The notes beneath the pieces were generated by a model. It was not told where the DNA came from, searched no databases, and saw only the letters and a program-made list of their open reading frames with translations. From Nodularia sp. NIES-3585 (GTDB taxonomy: Bacteria; Cyanobacteriota; Cyanobacteriia; Cyanobacteriales; Nostocaceae): 64,000 nucleotides of DNA. The translations under genes and the position numbers were made by a program. Numbering within the stretch: position 1 is the first letter of the stretch; each line of letters opens with the position of its first letter. The stretch is from contig NZ_BDUB01000001.1 in NCBI RefSeq assembly GCF_002218065.1, positions 1,806,711 to 1,870,710 of the forward strand. Direction: 5' to 3'. Shown here piece after piece: positions 23,359 through 32,752 of this stretch.

Positions 23359-25785
23359 TTATTTAATATAAGCAATAGTTACACCACTGCCACCATCGGC
23401 CTGTTCTGCTGGTTCATGGTGGCTAACCCTAGAGTGCTGGTGCAAAAAGGTGTGAACTCCTTGCCGCAACTTGCCGGTGCCGTGTCCATGAATAATCCAT
23501 AAGGGGCCTGTAGCTTCAGAAATTGCTTTGTCTAAAATAATTTCTGAATCAGCTACCCGTTTACCGCGCAAATCCACTGTATTTTGAGAGGTGCGAATAG
23601 CCGGGGCGCTTTGTTCTGGTTGACTAACTGGGGTGGCTGGCTTCTGTTTGACAACTGGTTCAGCTTTTTGACCATCCAAAGATTCGATGTCTTCGAGCTT
23701 CACGCTCATTTTCATTATGCCAAAACGCACAGTAAATTCACCATCGGCATCGGGGGCGGTTAAAACATCTGCTGTTTGTCCAAACTGGGAAATCCGCACG
23801 CGATCGCCTACTTTGGGCATAAACCCGACTTTGGGTTTTGGTGCTACTTTGGGCTGATACTTTTGGGAAATTTGATTTAAGGCATCGGTTGCTTGTTGGG
23901 CATCTTGGGCTTTTGGTGTGCCTTTTTGCAAGCGGCGAATCACTTGGGCAATTTCACCTTTAGCTTGAGCGATCGCTTGCTGTACTGCTACTTCCTGATC
24001 AGCCCGCAAAGCTTTTTCCCGTTCCTGCAAAGCTTGAGATTTTGCCGACACTTCCTTGTATAAACGTTCTGCTTGCTGCAATAAACTTTGAGCTTCCGCA
24101 GCTTTAGTTTCTTGGCGGCGGCGTTGCGCTTCCAACCCAGCAATTACCTGATTAACTTCGTCTGTAGCTCCTCCTACTTGAGTTTTCGCCTGTGTCACAA
24201 CTTCTGGCTTCAAACCCAAACGCCGGGCAATTGTTAAGGCGTTGGAACGTCCAGGAATGCCCCACAGTAAACGATAGGTAGGCGAAAGGGTACTTTCATC
24301 AAATTCTACAGAAGCATTTTCAAATCGCTCATCTTCATATTTGAGCGCTTTTAATTCCCCAAAGTGAGTTGTGGCAATGGTTAACTGGGCATGATTCGCT
24401 AGATATTGCAACAAGGCGATCGCTAAAGCACTACCTTCCACTGGATCAGTTCCCGCGCCGACTTCATCGAGTAATACCAGTGCTGAGTGGGGAGTGGGGA
24501 GTGGGGAATGGGGAGATAAGGCAGCATTTTCTGCTTGTTCTTCATGATCGAGCGCATTTAGAATCCGACTAATTCGGCGAATATGTCCAGAAAATGTCGA
24601 TAAACTTTGCTGTAAAGATTGTTCATCCCCAATATCAGCTAATACTTGGTCAAACCAAGGTATTTCTACTGGTTCACGGGCAGGAACAAATAAACCTACC
24701 TTCGCCATTAATGCTGCCAAAGCTAGGGTTTTTAATGTGACTGTTTTACCCCCGGTATTCGGTCCAGTAATGGTTACCACCCGCAGATGGGGACTAATGA
24801 GCAAATCCACGGGAACCACAGGTTGACCATGTTCATGCTGCTGTTGCCACACTAACAGGGGATGCCGTAATTGTCTTAGGGTAATAATTTCATTATCTTC
24901 ACGGTTGATAAATCTGGGCGGATTTGCTCCTAACCAGAAACTATACCTAGCTCTGGCGGTGGCTAAATCTAAAGTCGTGACAATTGCTAGCAACCGTTCT
25001 AAATCTGGCTTGACTTCTGCTACTTGCTGTGTTAAATTCCGCCGAATTGCTTCTTCTTCTGTTTGCTCTCTTCTAATAGTCTGCCGCAGTTGGTTACCAA
25101 AAGGCACTATAGAATTAGGCTCTACGTAAAGAGTCGCGCCACTGGTAGAAGTATCATGTACAATGCCAGGAATGGCATCTTTTTGAGGTGCTTTCACTGG
25201 GATGACATAGCGATCGCCCCGTTGAGTAATAATCTGTTCTTGAACTGCTCCAGATTTTGCTTGTAAAATATTTTGCAGTTTTTTAGTAATTTGACTGCGT
25301 GTTTTACGCAACTCTGAGCGAATTTCCCCCAGCTTGAGGCTAGCACGATCAGTTACTTGGCCTCGTTCATCAATACATCGGTGTATTTCTTGCTCTAGTT
25401 CGGGATAAGTCCGCAAATCAGCGACTAAATCAGCAAGTGTAGGCAAATCTTCTTGATTATCAATAACACGGCGTAAATTTCTCGTCCCTGCCAAAGTCGT
25501 AGCGATCGCCAGCAGTTCATCCCCTGCTAAAATACCGCTAAGTTCTGCCCGTTCCAAGGAATCACCAATATCTTGAATCCCCTCAAAAGATAGTCCTGTA
25601 GTCATGCGAGTTTCCAGTTGGTAGACTTCTTTGGTTTGTGCTAACAACTGCTGACTTGCTGCTGGAAATGTCGGGATTTGGAGATGAAGTGATGCGATCG
25701 CCCCTAGCTTAGTTGCCGCAAATGTGGAAAGATGCTGGCAAAGGCGATGCCATTCGAGTAGGTCTAAGGTCTCAGATTGGATCAA
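23359..25785 (-). CDS. mutS2: MutS2-family ATPase/endonuclease
   Basis: An 808-residue protein. A MutS-like core and coiled-coil lever carry Walker A TGPNTGGKTVTLK and Walker B LVLLDEVGAGTDP. A long coiled coil follows, then a KOW-like segment (PKVGDRVRISQFGQ) and a C-terminal Smr nuclease domain (VDLRGKRVADSE, LWIIHGHGTGKLRQGV). MutS2 acts on branched DNA and, in some bacteria, on collided ribosomes. The odd feature is SPHSPLPTPHS just before Walker B, encoded by a heptamer repeat (24485-24515) that expanded or inserted in frame. Confidence 0.93.
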   Translation of the reverse strand: MIQSETLDLLEWHRLCQHLSTFAATKLGAIASLHLQIPTFPAASQQLLAQTKEVYQLETRMTTGLSFEGIQDIGDSLERAELSGILAGDELLAIATTLAGTRNLRRVIDNQEDLPTLADLVADLRTYPELEQEIHRCIDERGQVTDRASLKLGEIRSELRKTRSQITKKLQNILQAKSGAVQEQIITQRGDRYVIPVKAPQKDAIPGIVHDTSTSGATLYVEPNSIVPFGNQLRQTIRREQTEEEAIRRNLTQQVAEVKPDLERLLAIVTTLDLATARARYSFWLGANPPRFINREDNEIITLRQLRHPLLVWQQQHEHGQPVVPVDLLISPHLRVVTITGPNTGGKTVTLKTLALAALMAKVGLFVPAREPVEIPWFDQVLADIGDEQSLQQSLSTFSGHIRRISRILNALDHEEQAENAALSPHSPLPTPHSALVLLDEVGAGTDPVEGSALAIALLQYLANHAQLTIATTHFGELKALKYEDERFENASVEFDESTLSPTYRLLWGIPGRSNALTIARRLGLKPEVVTQAKTQVGGATDEVNQVIAGLEAQRRRQETKAAEAQSLLQQAERLYKEVSAKSQALQEREKALRADQEVAVQQAIAQAKGEIAQVIRRLQKGTPKAQDAQQATDALNQISQKYQPKVAPKPKVGFMPKVGDRVRISQFGQTADVLTAPDADGEFTVRFGIMKMSVKLEDIESLDGQKAEPVVKQKPATPVSQPEQSAPAIRTSQNTVDLRGKRVADSEIILDKAISEATGPLWIIHGHGTGKLRQGVHTFLHQHSRVSHHEPAEQADGGSGVTIAYIK
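24485..24515. repeat. Heptamer repeat inside the mutS2 coding sequence
   Basis: GAGTGGG/GAATGGG units of the intergenic repeat type lie in frame within mutS2, encoding a Pro/Ser/His-rich loop about two residues before the Walker B strand. Similar repeats elsewhere in this window are intergenic (132-171, 9132-9155, 45773-45810). Confidence 0.85.
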
Positions 25786-26121
25786 GGCTTCAATGTCTAA
25801 TCTGAAAGAATTGTAACAATTCTAGCTCGTCAAAGGTTAAAACTTAAAGAGGAAATTTTCCTTCTGCTCTATCCCGGCTATACTTCTCTGGGACTACCAA
25901 AGTTATCTTAATACAAATTTAATATTTTGAAGATTGACAAAATAGATAGTTTATAATTTATAAAACAAGTTAAATTTTCCGGAGAAATCCTAAAAAATAT
26001 AAATAAATATTTTCTTGTATTTAAATAAAAATGAACTGCGAAAAATCAAATGTAGAATGCGATGTGAGAACGTCTAATTTTCATTAAACTAGTGCCAAAT
26101 ACATAGCATTGAAAAACTTTT
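25786..26121. other. AT-rich divergent promoter region
   Basis: A 336-bp gap between mutS2 (minus) and the NfeD-like gene (plus). It is very AT-rich (25915-26060). No hairpin, repeat or gene is recognised. It must contain both divergent promoters. Confidence 0.4.
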
Positions 26122-26799
26122 ATGCTGTTTAACCAGGCTAACTTGCCTTATTGGATATTCCTGGGAATGGGAGTATTCCTATTTTTGTTTGTGATCATTT
26201 CCGGTGGGGGCGATGCAGATGCCGACGCAGATGTAGATGCCGAATTTGATGCGGATACCGATGGCGACTTCAGTTTTGGTGAAGTTCTAGGATGGGTAGG
26301 TATTGGTAAAGCTCCACTCATCTTATTACTAGCAACAGATTTGAGTTCGTGGGGCGTTTTTGGACTGATCTTAAATAGTGTAGCTATTGGCATGATTAAT
26401 GGCGCTTTTAGTGCCTTTGTTAGCAGTGCTATTTTATTAATTTCGTTAATTTTCAGCTTATTATTGGGAAGATTTATAGCAGAACTAATTGGCAAAATTT
26501 TTGCAGATTTTAGTGAAGATGTCAGTAGCGATCGCTTGATTGGTTGTGTGGGTACTGTAACTTCTTTTTATATCCCCAATGAAAAAGTGGGGAAAATTGG
26601 TCAAGTAGATGTCCTAGATCCAAAACAGAATTATCTCACAATTAGTGCTGCTTTACCAGAATGGGCAACCATTTCCCCACAACGTGGTGATCAAGTGATT
26701 GTCATTGAAAATCAACCGCAAAATTATCTTGTAATTGCTAAAGATACTACAGATGAACAACTTTGGTTAGATAACTCCAGCCAGAAAAATAAAACTTAA
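26122..26799 (+). CDS. NfeD/YqiJ-like membrane protein with an OB-fold domain
   Basis: A 225-residue protein with an N-terminal membrane segment (WIFLGMGVFLFLFVIIS, about 11-28). An acidic repeat DADADADVDAEFDADTDGD (about 32-50) follows, then two more membrane segments (about 65-120) and a C-terminal OB-fold-like domain (LIGCVGTVTSF, RGDQVIVIE). It lies 19 bp upstream of a flotillin gene. NfeD-like/YqiJ and flotillin/YqiK are a classical membrane-microdomain pair, so joint function is expected. The acidic stretch could bind cations. Confidence 0.85.
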   Translation: MLFNQANLPYWIFLGMGVFLFLFVIISGGGDADADADVDAEFDADTDGDFSFGEVLGWVGIGKAPLILLLATDLSSWGVFGLILNSVAIGMINGAFSAFVSSAILLISLIFSLLLGRFIAELIGKIFADFSEDVSSDRLIGCVGTVTSFYIPNEKVGKIGQVDVLDPKQNYLTISAALPEWATISPQRGDQVIVIENQPQNYLVIAKDTTDEQLWLDNSSQKNKT

Positions 26800-26818
26800 A
26801 TAATTAGGGTACAAAATT

Positions 26819-28771
26819 ATGTTGTTTTGGTTAACATTCATCCAGTCTTTACCAACTATTCCTGTATCGGAAATTCCCGCAATTCAGTTACAACCAAAAC
26901 AGCACCAGACTACAACACTCGCTCAAACTATCTCACCAATTACGGTACAACCTACGATGGCTCAAATCAATAACGGCTTTGTATTACCAGGAATTATTGG
27001 GGCTTTAATTTTCTTGCTTTTATTAAGTTTATATGCTTATACAAGAGTTTATGTAGTCACACCCAATAACGAGGCTTTCGTCAGAACTGGGGGTTTATTT
27101 ACCAAAAAGAAATCGGTGATTCTTTATGGTGGTTGTATTGTATTACCGGGATTTCATCAACTCACCCGCGTGCCTCTGCGAGAAATTTCTATCGATGTAG
27201 AACGCACAGGAAAAATGGCTGTGCGAACTAAAGATTACCTGAGAGCAGATATTAGAGTTACATTTTATGTTTGTATAAATCCCTCAGAAGAAGATGTTTT
27301 GACAGCAGCAGCAAAATTATCTCAAAGTGGTAACATCATTAGTTCTGATGACATTAAAAATGCCTTAGACAAACGGGCAGATGATGCCATTAGAGCCGCA
27401 GCTAAGACGAAAGAAATCGCCGAAATTGATTCTGATAAATTGGGTTTTGCCCAAGAAGTATTGAACTTAGTGGGACCAGACTTGAAAAAAGTCGGGTTAA
27501 CTCTGAATAATATTGCCATTTCGGAAATTTTAGAAAGTGTTACCTATGATCCTGATAGTTTCTTTGATGCCCAAGGTGTGCGTTTACGAACAGAAATTAT
27601 TCAGCGTTCAATTCAACAAAAACGAGAAGTTGAATTAACAAGTCAAGTAGCAATCGAGCAAAAAGAACTAGATGCCCAAAAGCGATCGCTCCAAATTGCC
27701 CAAGAACAAGAAAGTGCTAAATTAGAGCAAAGATTTCAAGTAGAGGCACTAAAGGCACAGCGAGAACGGGAAATCCAAGAAGCAAAAGATAAAGAAGCCG
27801 CAGCGATTCAACGCAGCCGAATTTTGCAAGAAAAATCAGTGGAAGAAGAAGAAATTCGCAAAAAATTATCTTTGCAACAAAGTCAAATTGAAGCTGATAT
27901 TGCTCTAGAAGAACGCAATAAACATTTTAAGGTGTCACAATCACTGCAAAAACAGGAAGCAGAAATTGCCGAAATTTCCCGTAAACAGAAGGTAGATGCT
28001 GGTAGACTCAAAGCCCAAGTAGAGATAGTCGAGTCAGAAAAACTAGCAAGAATTGCTCAAGAAGATTTAGAAATTGCTATTTCTGCTAAAAGACGTGAAA
28101 GCTTTATCGCCCAAGCAGAACAAGCCACAGCCGAAGAAGCAGTTCAGACAGCAGGTGAAATCGAAAAAGCCGAACGTAACAAGCGTTTGTCAACCATTGC
28201 GGCGGAAAGAGAAGCCCAACAACGGAATATCAGCGATCGCAACGTTGTCGAAATCGATGCCTTCCGCCGTCGTCGTCAAGCAGAAATCGCTCAAGAAGCC
28301 GCAGAATTAGAAGCTGAGGCAATTCGTATCCTCGCAGCAGCTAACCGCGATAAAGTTTTAGCGGAAGCAGAAGCTCTAAAAGTGAAAATCGCCGCTGAAA
28401 ATACAATCAGTAACGCCAACCTAACAGCCCAACTGCTGACCACAATTTGGCCAGATTTAGCCGATAAACTGCCGGAAATTCTCACAGCCCTAGCCCCACA
28501 ACCCGGAGTTTTAGGAGATACTCGGATTTACTCATTCCCTGGTGCAAACGGCAGTAATGGCGCTCAAGATATTAACAAATTAATGCTATCTACCAGTGGG
28601 CTTTCCTTAATTAATACCCTACTTGACGAAGGTAAATTAGGCGAATTAATCGGTCAACTTAGTCAATTAGTGCGTAGTAATAACCCAGTCATCACTGACA
28701 CAGACAGTAATCTTTCCCTAGTTAACAACCCAATACAAACCCGCAGCCAACCTAACAAAGAAATTGGCTAA
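26819..28771 (+). CDS. Flotillin-like SPFH-domain protein (YqiK type)
   Basis: A 650-residue protein. A hydrophobic segment (PGIIGALIFLLLLSLYAYT, about 59-77) anchors the protein. An SPFH domain follows (YVVTPNNEAFVRTGG, VLPGFHQLTRVPLREISIDV, DYLRADIRVTFYV). A long Glu/Ala/Gln/Lys-rich coiled coil (about 270-530) with alanine-glutamate repeats typical of flotillins comes next, then a variable tail. Flotillins scaffold membrane microdomains. Two earlier methionines allow a longer or shorter N-terminus; the Met at the 26819 ATG is closest to the upstream gene. Confidence 0.9.
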   Translation: MLFWLTFIQSLPTIPVSEIPAIQLQPKQHQTTTLAQTISPITVQPTMAQINNGFVLPGIIGALIFLLLLSLYAYTRVYVVTPNNEAFVRTGGLFTKKKSVILYGGCIVLPGFHQLTRVPLREISIDVERTGKMAVRTKDYLRADIRVTFYVCINPSEEDVLTAAAKLSQSGNIISSDDIKNALDKRADDAIRAAAKTKEIAEIDSDKLGFAQEVLNLVGPDLKKVGLTLNNIAISEILESVTYDPDSFFDAQGVRLRTEIIQRSIQQKREVELTSQVAIEQKELDAQKRSLQIAQEQESAKLEQRFQVEALKAQREREIQEAKDKEAAAIQRSRILQEKSVEEEEIRKKLSLQQSQIEADIALEERNKHFKVSQSLQKQEAEIAEISRKQKVDAGRLKAQVEIVESEKLARIAQEDLEIAISAKRRESFIAQAEQATAEEAVQTAGEIEKAERNKRLSTIAAEREAQQRNISDRNVVEIDAFRRRRQAEIAQEAAELEAEAIRILAAANRDKVLAEAEALKVKIAAENTISNANLTAQLLTTIWPDLADKLPEILTALAPQPGVLGDTRIYSFPGANGSNGAQDINKLMLSTSGLSLINTLLDEGKLGELIGQLSQLVRSNNPVITDTDSNLSLVNNPIQTRSQPNKEIG

Positions 28772-28800
28772 ATCAGTGATCAGTTATCAGTGATCAGTTA
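28772..28800. repeat. Short tandem repeat (ATCAGTGATCAGTT type)
   Basis: Tandem ATCAGTGATCAGTT units directly follow the flotillin stop codon. This is another heptamer-type repeat in an intergenic gap. Confidence 0.7.
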
Positions 28801-28977
28801 TCAAGCCAGCAGACAGACTTGGTTTGTTTAACCCCAGGTTTCTGCCTGTGGAGGTATATTGTGAAAACTCACAGAGTCTTATCCTCTAAAAAATAGTGGT
28901 TACTGTCCAAAAAAAACGCTCCAAATCCCCTCACAATTTGATACCCTAGCTTAAACAGATTTGAGAAAAGTTAAAGC

Positions 28978-30141
28978 GTGGAAATTCAACTTGGGCGGGG
29001 AAAAACAGCTCGTAGAGCTTATGGAATTGATGAAATTGCTCTAGTCCCTGGTAGCAGAACACTCGATCCGAGTCTGGCAGATACGAAGTGGACTATTGGC
29101 AATATTGAGCGAGAAATCCCCATCATTGCCAGTGCAATGGATGGTGTAGTCGATGTCAAGATGGCTGTACATCTGTCAAAGTTAGGAGCATTAGGAGTCA
29201 TCAACTTAGAAGGTATCCAAACTCGCTATGCTGACCCAGAGCCAATTTTAGATCGAATTGCCTCCGTCGGTAAAAGTGAATTTGTGGCCTTGATGCAAGA
29301 ACTCTATGCCGAACCCATAAAGCCAGAATTAATTGAAAAACGTATTCAGGAAATTAAACAACAAGGTGGCATTGCGGCGGTAAGTGCTACCCCAGCCGCC
29401 GCCAGTAAATATGGTGAGATAGTGGCAAAAGCTGGGGCAGATTTATTTTTTGTGCAGGCTACAGTAGTCTCTACGGCACATTTATCCCCAGATTCCATAG
29501 TTCCCCTCGACTTGGCGGAATTTTGCCGTTCTATGCCCATTCCCGTGGCGTTGGGGAATTGCGTCACCTATGAAGTGACGCTGAATTTGCTCAAAGCTGG
29601 GGCGGCGGCTGTATTAGTGGGAATTGGCCCTGGTGCGGCTTGTACCTCCCGTGGTGTGTTGGGTGTGGGTATACCACAAGCAACTGCGATCGCAGATTGT
29701 GCCGCCGCCAGAGATGATTATTATCAGGAAACTGGTAATTACATTCCCATCATTGCTGATGGCGGTTTAATCACAGGTGGCGATATTTGTAAATGCATCG
29801 CCTGCGGTGCTGATGGTGTGATGATTGGTTCTCCCTTTGCCAGAGCCGCCGAAGCTCCAGGTAGAGGCTATCATTGGGGAATGGCAACTCCTAGCCCAGT
29901 ACTGCCCCGTGGAACCCGCATTAGCGTTGGTACAACCGGCAGTTTAGAGCAAATACTCATTGGTCCCGCCGGACTGGATGATGGCACTCATAACCTTGTG
30001 GGAGCCTTAAAGACTAGCATGGGGACATTAGGAGCCAAAAACATCAAAGAAATGCAGCAAGTTGAAGTGGTAATTGCTCCTTCTCTACTAACTGAAGGCA
30101 AAGTGTACCAAAAAGCTCAACAATTAGGCATGGGTAAATAA
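28978..30141 (+). CDS. guaB3: GuaB3-family IMP dehydrogenase-related protein
   Basis: A 387-residue TIM-barrel protein related to IMP dehydrogenase but lacking the CBS pair, as in the GuaB3 family of cyanobacteria and actinobacteria. Features include [20 protein letters not shown], the Cys-containing loop [13 protein letters not shown] and [16 protein letters not shown] start at 28978 is the best fit to the family N-terminus ([16 protein letters not shown]). It probably acts in purine nucleotide metabolism. A good terminator follows at 30331-30354. Confidence 0.9.
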   Translation: MEIQLGRGKTARRAYGIDEIALVPGSRTLDPSLADTKWTIGNIEREIPIIASAMDGVVDVKMAVHLSKLGALGVINLEGIQTRYADPEPILDRIASVGKSEFVALMQELYAEPIKPELIEKRIQEIKQQGGIAAVSATPAAASKYGEIVAKAGADLFFVQATVVSTAHLSPDSIVPLDLAEFCRSMPIPVALGNCVTYEVTLNLLKAGAAAVLVGIGPGAACTSRGVLGVGIPQATAIADCAAARDDYYQETGNYIPIIADGGLITGGDICKCIACGADGVMIGSPFARAAEAPGRGYHWGMATPSPVLPRGTRISVGTTGSLEQILIGPAGLDDGTHNLVGALKTSMGTLGAKNIKEMQQVEVVIAPSLLTEGKVYQKAQQLGMGK

Positions 30142-30482
30142 ATACAACTGGGAATAGGGAGAAGAGAATCACTAATAAGAAATAAATTTTTTGCTCTTCC
30201 CCATACCCAAACTCAAATTCTTCCGAAAAATTTTTTCCAGACTCTTAAACAATCTCTGGAAAAATTCAATATGTCGCCTACAATAGAGATAGCGGAGACG
30301 CATGTTTCCGTTCACTCCTCACACCACACTCCGCCCGGACTATTGTCTGGGCGGTTCCTTATGTTTTTCCATAATTTCTTTAGTTTCGTTGCAAATGTAC
30401 ATTTTTGACTTCTGAGCGGCTGTTTTTGCTATGGTAGAATTTTCACCAAACTCAGAAATATAATTGGCAAAGGTTTTTAGGC
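30142..30482. other. Gap between guaB3 and trxA
   Basis: 341 bp. It contains the terminator at 30331-30354 and, beyond it, AT-rich sequence that should hold the trxA promoter. No gene is seen. Confidence 0.5.
30331..30354 (+). terminator. Intrinsic terminator-like hairpin after guaB3
   Basis: Arms CCGCCCGGAC and GTCTGGGCGG (10 bp, one G-T pair) with loop TATT are followed by TTCCTTATGTTTTT. This is a classical rho-independent layout. Confidence 0.75.
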
Positions 30483-30806
30483 ATGACAGCAGCCGAACAA
30501 GTTACAGATTCTAGTTTTAAGCAAGAAGTACTCGAAAGCGATGTACCAGTTTTAGTTGACTTCTGGGCGCCTTGGTGCGGTCCTTGCCGCATGGTAGCTC
30601 CTGTTGTCGAGGAAATAGCAGGTCAGTATGAAGGTCAAATAAAAGTTGTGAAAGTCAATACTGATGAGAATCCTAATGTCGCTAGTCAGTACGGTATTCG
30701 CAGCATCCCCACGTTAATGATTTTTAAAGATGGGCAGAAAGTTGATATGGTAGTCGGTGCTGTGCCTAAAACTACATTAGCTAACACTTTGGAAAAATAT
30801 CTTTGA
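30483..30806 (+). CDS. trxA: Thioredoxin
   Basis: A 107-residue m-type thioredoxin with the active site WCGPC at 31-35 in [14 protein letters not shown], the cis-proline segment [10 protein letters not shown] and the end TLEKYL. It is cytoplasmic and reduces disulfides in target enzymes using electrons from ferredoxin- or NADPH-thioredoxin reductase. It appears monocistronic, with hairpins on both sides. Confidence 0.97.
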   Translation: MTAAEQVTDSSFKQEVLESDVPVLVDFWAPWCGPCRMVAPVVEEIAGQYEGQIKVVKVNTDENPNVASQYGIRSIPTLMIFKDGQKVDMVVGAVPKTTLANTLEKYL

Positions 30807-31330
30807 AACTCAATTGGTAGCAAAATCCCTTTGAGTCTGCCATTTTCTTTAGATTTAGGTAAATCTTTGTTAAAAAGTTTGCGAGGCGCGAAAATTCGCG
30901 TCTCCAAAAAACTTTTTTGTGTGGTAAACAATGGTATTTTCTAGCGCAGTGTGACCTTAGTCTAACGACTTAGTAAGCTCTATGACTTCTATTTGATTTC
31001 TGTTGCCCTAGCCTGAGCTATGCGCTCACAAGGCTCAGTACACATCTGTTGTCATCTTTTCTGTCCCCCGTTCCTTCATCAGTATTTCCTGACCACTCTC
31101 GTCAATTCACTCAATTAAATCAGATTGCTATATGTCTATTGAAATCTTGACCAGTACCTTGGTTAATTTTGAACCACAGGTACTTTTTAGTGTTAAGAAA
31201 TTTTTAATAGTCCTGAATATAATGTTAATAGTCAAAAACTATGGATATAGCAAATAACTAATGGGTTAACCAGTCATCAACTGCATTCTAAAATCAGGTA
31301 AAATGTAATGCCATTGTGGCGACAGTTCTC
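30807..31330. other. Gap downstream of trxA
   Basis: 524 bp without a gene. It has a terminator-like hairpin (30883-30904). The rest is AT-rich upstream sequence of the LOG-family gene. Nothing else is recognised. Confidence 0.5.
30883..30904 (+). terminator. Hairpin downstream of trxA
   Basis: GAGGCGCGAA and TTCGCGTCTC form a stem of about 9-10 bp, followed by an A-run and then a T-run, 76 bp after the trxA stop. It resembles the GAGACGCGAT palindromes at 4933 and 9949. Confidence 0.55.
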
Positions 31331-32401
31331 ATGACCTCATCTGCGTCGTTTGACACATTAGAGACTCTCCAAGCGGATATCGCTGAACTATTTGATCGTT
31401 TACCAACGTTAAAAAATCGGCAATTGATTCAGCAGGCACTAGCTACAATAGTGCGTTTGGCTGAAAGTGAAATTGAACGTCTTGACTGGAAAATCTTGTC
31501 ATCTGCTTTAGCAGATATGGAACTAGGTTTCCAGCTATTTTATGACTACCGACACGTCCGCAAAGTAACTATTTTTGGTTCGGCTCGTCTATCGCCAGCA
31601 ACACCAGAATATCAGATGGCCCTTGAGTTTGCTCGCGCTGTTTGTCAGTTAGGATTCATGGTGATGACAGGCGGCGGCGGCGGCATTATGCAAGCGGGTC
31701 ACGAAGGCGCTGGGCGAGAAAATTCTTTTGGTTTAAATATTCAGTTACCCTTTGAGCAGCAAGCGAACCCGTTTATTGAGGGTGATCCGAAGCTGATTCA
31801 TTTTAAGTATTTCTTCACCCGCAAACTATTTCTCCTCAAAGAAAGTGATGCAGTTGCCTTATTCCCTGGAGGTTTTGGCACTCAAGATGAAGCTTTTGAG
31901 TGTATGACTTTAAGCCAAACAGGTAAATTTGGCCCAGTCCCTGTAGTTTTAATTGATCATCCAGGTGGCGATTATTGGCGGTCTTGGAGCAAATATATTG
32001 ATCAGCAACTAGTGCAAAAAGGTCTTGTGAGTCCTGAAGACCCCAGCCTTTACACAGTGACAGATAACCTGGAAGTGGCTTGTAATGCTATTACCAATTT
32101 TTATCGTGTTTATCATTCCAGCCGCTATGTAGGTGAACAATTGGTGATTCGTTTGTCAGCAGACTTATCAGATGCTGCCGTAGAAAAGTTAAATGCTAAC
32201 TTTAGCGACATTCTGGTGAAAGGACAAATTGCTAAAAGTCAAGCTTTGCCTCCAGAAAACCAAGATGAGACAGTGGAACTACCCCGCCTCGTTTTGCACT
32301 TTAACCAACGTGATTTGGGTCGTTTGTATCAAATGATTGCGGTAATTAACCAAATGGGTACTTCTTCTTTTGAAGAAAAGGCACATCCAGAAAGAAAGTA
32401 A
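31331..32401 (+). CDS. LOG-family protein (lysine decarboxylase-like Rossmann fold)
   Basis: A 356-residue protein from the ATG at 31331; a GTG at 31316 would add five residues and neither start has a clear ribosome binding site. Motifs are GSARLSPATPEYQMA, VMTGGGGGIMQAGHEGAG and FPGGFGTQDE (the PGGxGTxxE nucleotide-binding motif). Family members include cytokinin-activating phosphoribohydrolases, but this is a longer TIGR00730-type member with an extra C-terminal region. A LOG activity cannot be assumed. Confidence 0.85.
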   Translation: MTSSASFDTLETLQADIAELFDRLPTLKNRQLIQQALATIVRLAESEIERLDWKILSSALADMELGFQLFYDYRHVRKVTIFGSARLSPATPEYQMALEFARAVCQLGFMVMTGGGGGIMQAGHEGAGRENSFGLNIQLPFEQQANPFIEGDPKLIHFKYFFTRKLFLLKESDAVALFPGGFGTQDEAFECMTLSQTGKFGPVPVVLIDHPGGDYWRSWSKYIDQQLVQKGLVSPEDPSLYTVTDNLEVACNAITNFYRVYHSSRYVGEQLVIRLSADLSDAAVEKLNANFSDILVKGQIAKSQALPPENQDETVELPRLVLHFNQRDLGRLYQMIAVINQMGTSSFEEKAHPERK

Positions 32402-32752
32402 ATTTAGTTAGCGATCGCGTAACCCACCATCAATTTAAGGGATAGTGGTGGGTGAGGACTATCGTCCATAACCCACCCTACATTGGGGATTTTATTCCTT
32501 GGAAGTCCCTAAGTCTCTACCAAAGACAAAAATTTTCATAACATACATAGGGCTAGCATTAAAATATACAAATAGATATATGATAATTGTGGAGTGTATT
32601 TCCACTCCTTCTTCCCTCAGCATCATCGAAGGGCAAAAAATCAGCAAAATCATCTATCAAGATACTGCGTTGTAGTTTCGCGCAACGCATCCTGCTGATT
32701 CTGCTCAAAAAGCTTGTATATTAGCACAGGAAACAATTTAAAGGAATAAGGT
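32402..32752. other. Gap with the 72-bp repeat upstream of dacB
   Basis: 351 bp. The 72-bp dispersed repeat is at 32410-32481. The remainder is unremarkable upstream sequence of dacB. Confidence 0.5.
32410..32481. repeat. 72-bp dispersed repeat, copy 2
   Basis: It matches 9339-9410 (AGCGATCGCGTAACCCACCA, AATTTAAGGGATAGTGG, ATAACCCACCCTAC) and can form a hairpin. It lies just after the LOG-family stop codon. Confidence 0.75.
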
